Virus record (IMG/VR): IMGVR_UViG_3300034175_000062
Location: 36,456-100,455 of that record
DNA from: a virus
Reading direction: 5' to 3' (one strand)
DNA: 64,000 nucleotides
The notes beneath the pieces were generated by a model. The model did no database searches. It had not been told where the DNA came from and saw only the letters and a list, made by a program, of their open reading frames with translations. Both the position numbers and the translations under genes were made by a program. This document shows positions 48,697 through 56,679 of this stretch, in pieces. Position 1 is the stretch's first letter; every line of letters starts with the position of its first letter.

Positions 48697-48901
48697 CGAT
48701 CACCTTGATGTTATGCGGTTCAATGAAGTCGAGGATAGACTGGATGTTATTCTCGACGTGTGATTTGTACTGCTTCTCAGTCTGCTTGAACAGACCGGCG
48801 CCATACGGAAATGTCGCGATGAAGACCTCGATCAGCCGCTTCTTAGTCCAGAACGGCTGACGGCGGAGCTTCTGCAAGAATACTGCTTCATCGTAATGCA
48901 C
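48611..48901 (-). CDS. Unknown protein (96 aa)
   Basis: Basic helical N-terminus (LQKLRRQPFWTKKRLIEVFI). Its last 86 bases are shared with 48226-48696 in another frame. No domain recognised. Confidence 0.72.
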   Translation of the reverse strand: MHYDEAVFLQKLRRQPFWTKKRLIEVFIATFPYGAGLFKQTEKQYKSHVENNIQSILDFIEPHNIKVIDGLFERPEPDLPLGRTSFQAVLYAREDA

Positions 48902-48905
48902 CGTA

Positions 48906-49046
48906 CTATTCCTTCAGTTTGCGGAGATCTTCAATGACCCTTTTAAGAAGATCGATCTTGATCTGGTTGATCATGTTCGGTTCCTTCTTAAGTGCGTCAA
49001 CATCGTTTTGGTATTTGTATACGAGGTTGTTTAGCTTAGCTTTCAT
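48906..49046 (-). CDS. Helical micro-protein (46 aa)
   Basis: Start MKAKLNNLVYKYQNDVDALK follows GAGAGGGCGG; a coiled-coil-like amphipathic helix. A 60-codon version starting at 49088 lacks a ribosome site. Confidence 0.65.
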   Translation of the reverse strand: MKAKLNNLVYKYQNDVDALKKEPNMINQIKIDLLKRVIEDLRKLKE

Positions 49047-49135
49047 CCGCCCTCTCAGAATGGCCAGAACTAGAATGGTATAGGACATGGAGGGACAGGA
49101 TGATCATGGATCTCTGGCCCTCTCTGTGCCTCAGA

Positions 49136-50062
49136 TTATTCGGTAACCTGATCCTCTGCCTCTACCGGCTTTGGAGACCCAAAGGTTGGCTCACTAACAG
49201 TTGGCAACTTGCCCATCATGGTGATCCGTTTGAACGGCTTGTCCTCGATCCACATGTTCCACGTCTTGAGGATGAGCTCCATCTTCATCTGCGGACTGAG
49301 CTTAACCTCGACGCTCAGACGATCACGCAGCTTATAGATCGGGCTGTCCTTCGACAGGAGGTCACCGTCCTTGAAGCGGTTCATGAAGGTAAGGGCGTGC
49401 TTCGGTGCCTTCTGCTGGATGACGTAGAACGCCGCACCAGCGATCGAGGCCGAGACCATCTTCGAGAACTGCTTCGGCAGGTTGATGGCCCACGTAGCGA
49501 TCAGCTGGAGCTGATGATCAGTTGAAGCGCGCTGGATGACCTCGCTAGAAGTGATCCGTGAGAGCTGGCCGAGGCTGCCATAGCTGTCGTAGCCGATGAC
49601 CATGCGGGTGATCGCCGCCAGGGTTGTGGCATTAACTAGTTCGCGCATACGAAGCGAGTCTGCAGGCTGACGAGCTGAACCAGTATCCACCGATTCACGT
49701 GACTCACGAGGGACACCCCAGACGAGCGAGGTCTCGATCGGTACACCAGCCCGAACGACAGAGTGCAGCCGATGCTGTCCATCATTCAGATCAGCCGAAC
49801 TGGAGATGATGATCGTCTCACCATTCCACTGCCACCGATTGTTCTTGATGTCGTTGGCAGTACGATCAATCAAGGTCTCGCGCAGCCGACGGTTGGAGCG
49901 GTTATTCTCGAGCAGCACCTCGGCCATCTCGGGAGTGATCGTGATGCGTGTCTCAGCACCAGTCTCGCCAGCTTCCATCCGTTCCATGAGGCCCAGGAAC
50001 CACTGTTCAGCCAGAACACGGCCCTCGGACTTCTCACGCTTCTTGTCGAGTATCTCGTTCAT
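49136..50062 (-). CDS. ParB-like nuclease/N-terminal domain protein
   Basis: 308 aa. DRTANDIKNNRWQWNGETII, ADLNDGQHRLHSVVRAGVPI and GSARQPADSL match the phage ParB/sulfiredoxin-like family (the xNDGQHRLxA box). Such phage proteins are DNA-binding or nucleases of unclear role. A helical C-terminal half follows. AAGGAAGACGAA precedes the ATG. Confidence 0.85.
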   Translation of the reverse strand: MNEILDKKREKSEGRVLAEQWFLGLMERMEAGETGAETRITITPEMAEVLLENNRSNRRLRETLIDRTANDIKNNRWQWNGETIIISSSADLNDGQHRLHSVVRAGVPIETSLVWGVPRESRESVDTGSARQPADSLRMRELVNATTLAAITRMVIGYDSYGSLGQLSRITSSEVIQRASTDHQLQLIATWAINLPKQFSKMVSASIAGAAFYVIQQKAPKHALTFMNRFKDGDLLSKDSPIYKLRDRLSVEVKLSPQMKMELILKTWNMWIEDKPFKRITMMGKLPTVSEPTFGSPKPVEAEDQVTE

Positions 50063-50085
50063 TTCGTCTTCCTTCCATGGTGAAC

Positions 50086-50340
50086 TTAACGATGATTTAT
50101 GCCATGCGTCTCGTTGATGACCAGCATGATATCGAATAGCTTCTGGCCGATAGCAGCGACCTCCAGAAAGCTATTCGCTACCTTAGTGTGAGCCGAACAC
50201 TTGGTCGGGTGTTCAGCCATCTCCAACAAACCGAGCTCAAAGTTATTCAGCTCGTTCCGCATCTCGGATATTGCCCTTGCCGTGTGGGTGCACAGTTCGG
50301 AGTTCAGCTTGTTCAGCCGAATGATGTCTTCGTCACGCAT
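50086..50340 (-). CDS. Unknown helical protein (84 aa)
   Basis: MRDEDIIRLNKLNSELCTHT and further helices with two cysteines. Start overlaps the DUF932 gene's stop. No domain recognised. Confidence 0.75.
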   Translation of the reverse strand: MRDEDIIRLNKLNSELCTHTARAISEMRNELNNFELGLLEMAEHPTKCSAHTKVANSFLEVAAIGQKLFDIMLVINETHGINHR

Positions 50341-51283
50341 TGCCTGCAAACGCCGTAGCTAGAGTGAGTGCCTTGGTCTTCAGATCACGGTTGGAACCGA
50401 ACCATGCTGATTGAAGCCGCGAATCAACTGCCCGACCCATGAGATGATCGGTCATGTACGTGACAGCATTAAAGGCCTGCCACCACGTTCCTTCAGCCAT
50501 ATCGGCTCCAGGCTGCGACCGGATAACATCCAGGGCGATGGAATGATTCCGGCTGATGGATGCCTCTTCCTTCTTCGAAGTCTTCTTTGGGAAGATCTCT
50601 CGGAAGTAACGGTTGAGGGCATCATCATTGAACCGAACGCCAGCCATGAACTCTGCCGCCTCTTTGTAGGTGACGAGCTTACTGTGCGCGATACCAAGCA
50701 GTTCCTTAGCCTTCTCAGGCTCGAACGCTTTACGATGACTCAGCCGCACGACCTGCTGCTGATCGAAGGTAGAGCCAGTGCCCATCGCTAGACACAGGGT
50801 GTTCCAACAGACCACGCGAATCGGAGTGAACCGAATGTCGATGGCCTTGCCGAACTGATGAGGGTTGGTGAAGAGCAGATGGCTCTCGACGTGGTCCTTG
50901 CCAGCAACGATGAAGCCGTCTTTGATCTTGGCTAGACACCATACGATCTGCCCGCCCTTGAGCGAACCAGCCGTATGCATCTCCATGTCGCCAGCCATGA
51001 CGAAGTCGTGGAAGAACTGGAAGGCATCCTCGTTCTGAAGAGGACACCATTCGCGAGTGACCGTATCTAGGATCTTGTTATCGCTGGAACGTACCAAGGC
51101 TGCGCGGTTGATGTCCTTATCGATGCCACCGATCTTCACCGTAGCACCGATCTTTTCGACCATCCAGTCCGTGCCCGATTCGACCATGATCTGCCTGGGC
51201 GACAGATCATTCGAGACATTATTACCGAGACCGTGCCAAGGGACCTCCCCGGCGTAAGCCATTGTTTCTACTTCGCCCGACAT
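50333..51283 (-). CDS. DUF932 (phage/plasmid-like) protein
   Basis: 316 aa, start fixed by AAGGAGACCCAC. AYAGEVPWHGLGNNVSNDLS, EDAFQFFHDFV, SHLLFTNPHQFGKAIDIRFT and RVVCWNTLCLAM match the DUF932/TIGR03299 family common on plasmids and phages. Role unknown; the family is large and often sits near replication genes. Confidence 0.92.
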   Translation of the reverse strand: MSGEVETMAYAGEVPWHGLGNNVSNDLSPRQIMVESGTDWMVEKIGATVKIGGIDKDINRAALVRSSDNKILDTVTREWCPLQNEDAFQFFHDFVMAGDMEMHTAGSLKGGQIVWCLAKIKDGFIVAGKDHVESHLLFTNPHQFGKAIDIRFTPIRVVCWNTLCLAMGTGSTFDQQQVVRLSHRKAFEPEKAKELLGIAHSKLVTYKEAAEFMAGVRFNDDALNRYFREIFPKKTSKKEEASISRNHSIALDVIRSQPGADMAEGTWWQAFNAVTYMTDHLMGRAVDSRLQSAWFGSNRDLKTKALTLATAFAGNA

Positions 51284-51313
51284 GTGGGTCTCCTTATTAG
51301 AACCTTCCTTATT

Positions 51314-51342
51314 CTTATATCCTGTAACCAGACTCATGTAAA
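51314..51342 (-). promoter_or_regulatory. sigma70-like promoter
   Basis: TTTACA, 17 bp, TATAAG for the DUF932 gene and those after it. Confidence 0.75.
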
Positions 51343-51380
51343 GGCTTTTAATTGGAACTCGAGTTCAACACACAAAAGAA

Positions 51381-51406
51381 AAGGGAGAGCCCGAAGACCC
51401 TCCCTT
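51381..51406 (-). terminator. Terminator
   Basis: AAGGGAG pairs with CTCCCTT; on the minus strand the stem is followed by TTCTTTTGTG, after the 51434-52201 gene. Confidence 0.75.
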
Positions 51407-51433
51407 TGAATGCATCTAACTGATGAAGCAGTC

Positions 51434-52201
51434 TTAGATGAAGCCGAACTTCAGAGCGGCCTGCTCCACCTGGTAGCGAGTCATCGTCTGGCAGCCGACA
51501 TTGACCGTGCCACGATAGATGGTCGAGCTGCGGCTGTAGTCGCTATGGCGGATGCTAGGACCAGAGACGCTGGTACGAGTGTTCTCAGGGTCCGACCAGA
51601 AAGCGAAGCAAGCATCCCAGAGACGACGGGCCGAAGTCTCGCCGATCCAGTAACCACCTGGAGTCTGAACCTGACGACCACGGCTACCGTTGGTACGGAA
51701 GTTCAGCTTCTGCTCCTCAGAGCCTTCAGCGAACGCGTAGTCCGGCTTGCCTGCTTCACGAAGCGCAGTGAAGAAGTCGACCACCTGCTGCTTGATCTGG
51801 CCGTAAGCCTGGAGGATACCGATATCGACATAGTTAAGCGTCATGCCGATGTTCTTCGCGAACTGCAGGTTGTCCTCCTTACTGGTTGCAAGGATCTTCG
51901 CGAACTGAGCTTCACCATCGAAGAAAGCGTCAAAGCTCGGAACCCGGTTGATCGTACGATCCGACAGCATCAGCTCCATGAGCATATTGTCGAAGATCTC
52001 AGTCTGCTCGATAGTCAGACTAGCACGCACAGTGCTGTTAAGTAGGGTAACACCACCAATATGACGCAGCAGGGTCTTACGACCGACCTTGACATCATTA
52101 CCTTCAGCGGTAAAAGGAGCAGCAATAGTCTTAAACGTAAACAGCGGCTCAACAGCAACCGGAGCCTCAACAGTCACTTCTGCAGTCACAACATCAGTCA
52201 T
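51434..52201 (-). CDS. Unknown protein (255 aa)
   Basis: Val/Ala/Glu-rich start (MTDVVTAEVTVEAPVAVEPL), mixed alpha/beta body, Ser/Arg/Tyr-rich end with RHSDYSRSSTIYRGTVNVGC. Flanked by its own promoter (52276-52304) and terminator, so it is a strongly expressed single gene. No family recognised. Confidence 0.8.
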   Translation of the reverse strand: MTDVVTAEVTVEAPVAVEPLFTFKTIAAPFTAEGNDVKVGRKTLLRHIGGVTLLNSTVRASLTIEQTEIFDNMLMELMLSDRTINRVPSFDAFFDGEAQFAKILATSKEDNLQFAKNIGMTLNYVDIGILQAYGQIKQQVVDFFTALREAGKPDYAFAEGSEEQKLNFRTNGSRGRQVQTPGGYWIGETSARRLWDACFAFWSDPENTRTSVSGPSIRHSDYSRSSTIYRGTVNVGCQTMTRYQVEQAALKFGFI

Positions 52202-52275
52202 TATGTAAGTAAGTCCTAGCTATGTGGATATGAACCAGTAAACAGTTACTATACTGTGTTACTTTCCATATAGCA

Positions 52276-52304
52276 CTTATATACTAATGTCCCAACATTG
52301 TAAA
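52276..52304 (-). promoter_or_regulatory. sigma70-like promoter
   Basis: TTTACA, 17 bp, TATAAG. Confidence 0.75.
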
Positions 52305-52336
52305 GGCAAAAGTTCAAGAAAATAAGCACAAAAAAA

Positions 52337-52356
52337 GGGAGGACTTTAGTCCTCCC
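52337..52356. terminator. Strong terminator
   Basis: GGGAGGAC-TTTA-GTCCTCCC, an 8-bp perfect stem flanked by seven A on the left and TTTAAGC on the right; it ends the 52380-53711 gene. Confidence 0.85.
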
Positions 52357-52379
52357 TTTAAGCTTAGTTGTAGTGGATG

Positions 52380-53711
52380 TTATGCGCGACGCTTGGCATA
52401 AACGGTACCACGCTGCGGGCCCGGCTTGCGACGGGCAGTCCCGTCCAGCCGAGTCGGAGCGACAGTCCGCGGCGTGCCGTCATGCCAGGTGCCGTGGCTA
52501 CCGGCCTCGGCGCGGTTTCCACCGCCGCGCCGACCTGCACCGCCCGACCGAGCCTGGGGAGCGTTACCGCCACCCGACCGACCAGCCATCGCACCACCCG
52601 AAGCACCACCACCCGACGGGGGAGTGTCATCGGTCTGGGGACGACGGGCCATGCCGCGGTTACCCTTCAATCGACGGTCGAACGTGTTGGTCACTCGGCC
52701 CCGACGAGGAGCATCTTCCGAGTTGTCCTGACCCTGACGGGCCATCGCATTCGCCGGCTGCTGGTTGCCCTGCGGATTGTCCTTCGAGACGCCCTGCTCG
52801 ATATTCTCCTTCAGGCGCCCGTCAGTCGACGGATCCTTCACCTGGCCCTGCGCGCCCGGCTGACGATCACCGTCATTATTCGAGTTCGAGTTGTTACCCG
52901 AGCCCGTGTTCTGACCCATCGTCGAATTGCCGGTCGCCGGAGCAACCTGCTGGCCGCCCTGGCCATCACCGCCGTCGATGTGGACACCCGCATCGCGGTT
53001 TTCCTTCAGACGGCCGTCGTTCGGGTTCTTGACCTGACCCTGAGCGCCGGGAGTCCGCTCGTCATTGCCGAGGTTGCTGAGATCAGCGTTGCCCTCCTGC
53101 TGCTGGTTGTTGCCCGACGCCTGATTGTTACCCTGCGACTGGTTGTTATCCTGCTGCTGGTTGCCCTGCGACTGGCCGATGTTCTGACCGGTGTTGTCCG
53201 ACATCTGGCTGATGTTCGCCGAACCGTCCTGGCCAGACTGATCCGTCTCGTCGTAGTTGGGTGCCGCCATAAGGTCGCCGACATCCGCCGAAAGGATCAG
53301 CGGCGTCTCGCCGGGTAGACCGTTCTCGATCGAAACGGCTTCGATGATGGAGACCGGAGGAGTTCCGATTGCTTCCATCTCAGGATCGAGTGAGATGAAC
53401 AGATCGAACACGTTGCCGTCTTCATCCTTCAGCCAGCCGGCCGTTGTAACGAGATGGCAGGAACCCGATGCACCGATTCCAGTGCCGTAGACGGCCCGGA
53501 GATCACCGTATTCATCATCGAGGCCGGCCAGCTCGATCGCACGGTGTGCGACATCGGCATATTCTTCGACGGGACGCGAAGGCTGCTGGAGGATAGTGTC
53601 CATCAGCGATTCGCCTTCAACGCCGATGAAGATACGGCTCTTGTTGCGGCGGAAGAGTTCTGCTTGTTCCGGGCTAACTCGAAGCACCCGGGCGATTAGG
53701 CTGTCCTGCAT
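52380..53711 (-). CDS. Protein with large disordered repeat region
   Basis: 443 aa, start MQDSLIARVLRVSPEQ after GGAGCTTATA. Residues 1-155 are folded. Residues about 160-330 are Asn/Gln/Gly-rich with two copies of PGAQGQVK(N/D)P..DGRLKEN (about 221 and 285) and a third diverged copy, FDRRLKGNRG (about 344). The last 90 residues are Gly/Arg/Ala-rich (GGAGRRGGGNRAE) and end with basic YAKRRA. GC-rich codons. Own promoter and terminator. The low-complexity, RG-rich tail suggests nucleic-acid binding or condensate formation. Confidence 0.85.
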   Translation of the reverse strand: MQDSLIARVLRVSPEQAELFRRNKSRIFIGVEGESLMDTILQQPSRPVEEYADVAHRAIELAGLDDEYGDLRAVYGTGIGASGSCHLVTTAGWLKDEDGNVFDLFISLDPEMEAIGTPPVSIIEAVSIENGLPGETPLILSADVGDLMAAPNYDETDQSGQDGSANISQMSDNTGQNIGQSQGNQQQDNNQSQGNNQASGNNQQQEGNADLSNLGNDERTPGAQGQVKNPNDGRLKENRDAGVHIDGGDGQGGQQVAPATGNSTMGQNTGSGNNSNSNNDGDRQPGAQGQVKDPSTDGRLKENIEQGVSKDNPQGNQQPANAMARQGQDNSEDAPRRGRVTNTFDRRLKGNRGMARRPQTDDTPPSGGGASGGAMAGRSGGGNAPQARSGGAGRRGGGNRAEAGSHGTWHDGTPRTVAPTRLDGTARRKPGPQRGTVYAKRRA

Positions 53712-53756
53712 TATAAGCTCCATTCCTTGTGCCAGGGTTTATCCCTTGACTAGAAC

Positions 53757-53785
53757 AGTATATAATGCAGGACTAAAGTTGTAAA
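53757..53785 (-). promoter_or_regulatory. sigma70-like promoter
   Basis: TTTACA, 17 bp, TATACT for the 52380-53711 gene. Confidence 0.7.
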
Positions 53786-53813
53786 GGCATTTATTTCCAT
53801 TATTTGGAATTTA

Positions 53814-54365
53814 TTAGGCCTGACGCAAGGAACTATTTCCAAAAGAGGGTCCAAGCAACTGGCGGGCCTTAATAATAGACGCAGACACGTCGTTCTGGTC
53901 TTCGCCCTTCAGATGCTTATCAAACCGAGCATACAAACCGTACTCATGGCCATGTGCGTCGATTTCCCACGGATATTCATGGTAGTCCAACCTAGCGATA
54001 TCGATAAGCTGACCATTCCAACGATGTGACTTACCATCGAGCGACTGAGTCTTCTGACCAGAAGCCCATTGTTTGACGTGCGCTAGCTCGTGACCGAGTG
54101 TCTTGAGCATTGGCGCATAAGCCAATTCGCTACATACCGACACAGTGAAGTGCGTTGGCCGGTAATTGTCATCCTCCCATTCACATAGACCACACGTATT
54201 GTATAGCGTAGTCATATTAGCGATCACTACCACGTTCACTTGTAGGAACGAATAGAGATCATCGTATTCATGCATCAGAATCGCCATCATGAACTCTGTT
54301 GCATTCTTCAGCAAAGTGTTGTTGACATCTTTTGCTGAAGCGCGGCCCGATACTTTTACTTTCAC
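53814..54365 (-). CDS. SprT-like zinc metallopeptidase
   Basis: 183 aa, GTG start coupled by GTGA to the micro-gene upstream; GGAG lies before it. HELAH (His92, Glu93, His96) in LKTLGHELAHVKQW and YPWEIDAHGHE with Glu134 as a likely third ligand fit SprT/zincin-like peptidases, which in cells cut proteins cross-linked to DNA. Target here unknown. Confidence 0.85.
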   Translation of the reverse strand: MKVKVSGRASAKDVNNTLLKNATEFMMAILMHEYDDLYSFLQVNVVVIANMTTLYNTCGLCEWEDDNYRPTHFTVSVCSELAYAPMLKTLGHELAHVKQWASGQKTQSLDGKSHRWNGQLIDIARLDYHEYPWEIDAHGHEYGLYARFDKHLKGEDQNDVSASIIKARQLLGPSFGNSSLRQA

Positions 54366-54487
54366 ACGCAGACTCCGGAAATGCTAACCTCCCAAGCGCG
54401 GCTGGTATCATTACGCCTAAACCCCTGTTGCCCTCCATTCCCAGCGAGACGAACTCCAGTCTGATAGTGGGTTTGGGACACCACCAT
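54362..54487 (-). CDS. Micro-protein before the SprT-like gene (41 aa)
   Basis: MVVSQTHYQTGVRLAGNGGQ then QGFRRNDTSRAWEVSISG. AAGGTAAGTAG precedes its ATG, a promoter lies at 54496-54524, and its stop overlaps the next GTG as GTGA. It may be a real basic peptide or a leader coupling translation. Confidence 0.6.
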   Translation of the reverse strand: MVVSQTHYQTGVRLAGNGGQQGFRRNDTSRAWEVSISGVCV

Positions 54488-54495
54488 CTACTTAC

Positions 54496-54524
54496 CTTAT
54501 ATTAGGCATTCTGGGCAATGTAAA
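54496..54524 (-). promoter_or_regulatory. sigma70-like promoter
   Basis: TTTACA, 17 bp, TATAAG for 54487 and 54365. Confidence 0.7.
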
Positions 54525-54565
54525 TAATCAAGATTATATCGGCGGGAACTTTTAGGGAACATTGT

Positions 54566-55228
54566 TTAGCAGAGGGCAGCTAGACGAACAATTTCACCCC
54601 TGTGTTTGTGCGAGTCGGACAGAAACACCTGAGCTGGTTCGTCGTCTACGCCGATAAGAATAGCGAGTTGAGGCACCTCGATGCCGAGCAATTCCTCTAC
54701 CATCATAGCGTAGATCGTCGTCTGAAGGTAATAGCCTGCAACCTTCTCTTCGTCCTTAGGCCATTTCGACGTCTTAAAATCGACGATCGACATGACGCCA
54801 TCAAACTCAGCGAGCATATCAGTACGACCAGCGATGCGCAGCTGATCCGACCATAGACCGAGTTCAATGCCACGAATGACACCGACACGACTATCAAGGA
54901 CTTTACGCATCGCGCTGAACATAACCATGTTAGATGGCATATGTCCACGAGAGAACTGCTTGTTATTGAGGAGATATTGCTCTATGATGGCGTGAACCGC
55001 AGTTCCGCGTCTTTTTGCTTGGGTTGATCGTTTCTCAACCTCAGCTTCACCAACTCGAGCCTTCCATTCGTCTAGCCAGGAGTTATCCGTGTGCTTACCG
55101 AGGAAAGTGGTGACTGACTGATATCGATTACCAGCCGGAGTACAATAGAACCTACCGTTCGGTGTGTCTTCGTTTACGATAGTGGGTAGGTTAACAAAAT
55201 CGTGTTCGTACGTCTTAGTTAGAAACAT
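54566..55228 (-). CDS. PD-(D/E)XK nuclease, RecB/Cas4 family
   Basis: 220 aa. AKRRGTAVHAIIEQYL (motif with His), then IAGRTDMLAEFDG, SIVDFKTSKW (D...DxK) and GYYLQTTIYAMMVEE (Q-x3-Y motif) are the RecB/Cas4-like nuclease motifs. Probably an exonuclease for recombination or repair. Start overlaps the next gene's stop. Confidence 0.9.
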   Translation of the reverse strand: MFLTKTYEHDFVNLPTIVNEDTPNGRFYCTPAGNRYQSVTTFLGKHTDNSWLDEWKARVGEAEVEKRSTQAKRRGTAVHAIIEQYLLNNKQFSRGHMPSNMVMFSAMRKVLDSRVGVIRGIELGLWSDQLRIAGRTDMLAEFDGVMSIVDFKTSKWPKDEEKVAGYYLQTTIYAMMVEELLGIEVPQLAILIGVDDEPAQVFLSDSHKHRGEIVRLAALC

Positions 55229-55473
55229 TATCGTCCAATATATTCGACTTCAAGAAAGTTATGACCAGCTAGCGACCAAGTACATCCACCGCTCTGCCAT
55301 AAGAACAGAATCTCAGGACCCCAGTCGCTGTTCCACTTGACTTCTCCACCGAGTGGAGTAACAGAGCCGATTGGATATAGTCCAGCTATAACACCACGGT
55401 TGCCGATCAAACTAACGACCTTATCGCCAATGCGAAGGTCTTCAAACGGCACATCTTTAATCTTCACGTTCAA
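55228..55473 (-). CDS. Unknown small protein (81 aa)
   Basis: MNVKIKDVPFEDLRIGDKVV, a beta-rich SH3-like pattern with a Trp-rich end (SDWGPEILFLWQSGGCTWSL). Transcribed from a promoter inside the PhoH terminator (55499-55527). Confidence 0.75.
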   Translation of the reverse strand: MNVKIKDVPFEDLRIGDKVVSLIGNRGVIAGLYPIGSVTPLGGEVKWNSDWGPEILFLWQSGGCTWSLAGHNFLEVEYIGR

Positions 55474-55485
55474 TACTCACAAAAA

Positions 55486-55515
55486 AGCCGGTACAGTAGT
55501 TATACCATACCGGCT
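55486..55515 (-). terminator. Terminator of the PhoH gene
   Basis: AGCCGGTA pairs with TACCGGCT; on the minus strand it is followed by TTTTTTG. The promoter for the next gene is embedded in its loop and arm. Confidence 0.75.
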
Positions 55516-55527
55516 CAAAAATGTCAA
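55499..55527 (-). promoter_or_regulatory. Promoter nested in a terminator
   Basis: TTGACA, 17 bp, TATAAC. The -35 overlaps the PhoH stop codon and the -10 is in the terminator loop. Confidence 0.65.
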
Positions 55528-56270
55528 CAAGTGACTCTTAGTTCGTCCTTCTTGATGATGTACTCCTTAACAAGAGCAGAGCGGACGATGTCACCCTTTT
55601 CGAACTCGATGAATTCGAATGACTTCATTCCTGCGATGACTCGCATGAAGTCTCGGAGACCTGCCTTCTCTTGATCCTTCGTGAAGTCCGACTGACGGAA
55701 GTCTCCACAGAAGATGATCCTTGTGTTCTTACCGACTCGGGTCATAACTGAATCGAGTTCGTGCAGACTCATGTTCTGCATCTCATCGACGATTACGATC
55801 GAATCGTTAAGGGTTACACCGCGAATGAAGCTAGTTGAGATGAACTCTACTAGTCCCTTCTTAGTTAGTACGTCGTAAGCATCACCACGACCAAATAGCT
55901 CGGAACAGATCTGGCTATATGGTGCTTCATAGACCGCGGCTTTCTCTTTCGAGTTGCCTGGTAGGAATCCCATCTCACGAGTAGGAACGACCGACCTGAC
56001 TATGACGACTTTTCTTTGACTAGAGAGACCTGACAGAATGTCTCGAAGGGCAAGGTAGAGGGCGAGGAAGGATTTTCCTGTTCCGGCGATACCGTGTTCC
56101 ATGAGGTTCATACCACTCTCATATGCTTCAAACGTTAGACGTTGCTTCATAGTGAGTGGACTGATCTTAGCGAGGTTTAGTCCACAATTTGGTGTGTTCT
56201 GAACTTCTTCAGTCTGCTGTCGTAGTAGTCTCTTTTCACGCTTGGTCATGCGTGGGGTTACATTAGTCAT
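55524..56270 (-). CDS. phoH: PhoH-like ATPase
   Basis: 248 aa. Walker A GIAGTGKS (60-67), IVRSVVPTREMGFLPG, ELFGRGDAYDVL, IVIVDEMQNMS (Walker B) and IIFCGDFRQSDF (sensor) are all PhoH hallmarks. A frequent auxiliary gene of T4-like phages with probable RNA helicase activity. Confidence 0.95.
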   Translation of the reverse strand: MTNVTPRMTKREKRLLRQQTEEVQNTPNCGLNLAKISPLTMKQRLTFEAYESGMNLMEHGIAGTGKSFLALYLALRDILSGLSSQRKVVIVRSVVPTREMGFLPGNSKEKAAVYEAPYSQICSELFGRGDAYDVLTKKGLVEFISTSFIRGVTLNDSIVIVDEMQNMSLHELDSVMTRVGKNTRIIFCGDFRQSDFTKDQEKAGLRDFMRVIAGMKSFEFIEFEKGDIVRSALVKEYIIKKDELRVTC

Positions 56271-56293
56271 TTACGTTCTCTTGGTTAAGAGAC

Positions 56294-56530
56294 TCAATAT
56301 GTATTGATATTCGACCGAGGGGCATCCTTCTTGACCTTACGAAGGATCTCTCTGAAACCTTCGTCTGGTTTACGAACGCCGAGCTTAACAGAGTCGCCAA
56401 GCGGGGGAGCGTGACGAATGATAGACTCAAGTTCAGGGTGATCGGCGAGATATTGTTCACGTTCGGAGATCTTTAGGAACTCCTCGTGTTCATCACCTGT
56501 CTCAATGTTGCGGAAAGTGTACGTAGGAAT
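56294..56530 (-). CDS. Small conserved phage protein starting at ATT
   Basis: 78 aa: (M)PTYTFRNIETGDEHEEFLK, ISEREQYLADHPELES, and KPDEGFREILRKVKKDAPRS then NINTY. Family members begin MPTYTFRN; here the first codon is ATT (56530-56528), overlapping the TAA of the upstream gene, with GAGGA 8 bases before. No other start is in frame before the conserved PTYTFRN. An N-terminal zinc-ribbon-like regulatory (FmdB-like) fold lacking cysteines is possible. Confidence 0.75.
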   Translation of the reverse strand: MPTYTFRNIETGDEHEEFLKISEREQYLADHPELESIIRHAPPLGDSVKLGVRKPDEGFREILRKVKKDAPRSNINTY

Positions 56531-56679
56531 TAGTCGTAGTCCTCATCGGTGAAGTAGCTCGTGTCCCTAGTTCGCAATGCGTTATTGAACTTTGTTTTCT
56601 TGGGATCACGTCGTTCTATGAGCGCGTCTTTGTCGTCGTCCCAGTAATTGTTCTTACGGAACTTCTTGATCTTGCTCAT
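56530..56679 (-). CDS. Unknown micro-protein (49 aa)
   Basis: MSKIKKFRKNNYWDDDKDAL, then IERRDPKKTKFNNALRTRDT and an acidic end. Overlaps the preceding gene by 26 bases. A mixed-charge peptide, no family recognised. Confidence 0.65.
   Translation of the reverse strand: MSKIKKFRKNNYWDDDKDALIERRDPKKTKFNNALRTRDTSYFTDEDYD

Noticed and set aside
52377-53318. Long plus-strand frames of 219-313 codons
   Set aside because: Mirrors of the GC-rich disordered-repeat gene; no ribosome site and improbable composition.
54365-54487. Structured RNA or riboswitch in the SprT leader
   Set aside because: The stretch is an open 41-codon frame with a ribosome site and coupled stop, so a micro-gene explains it better.
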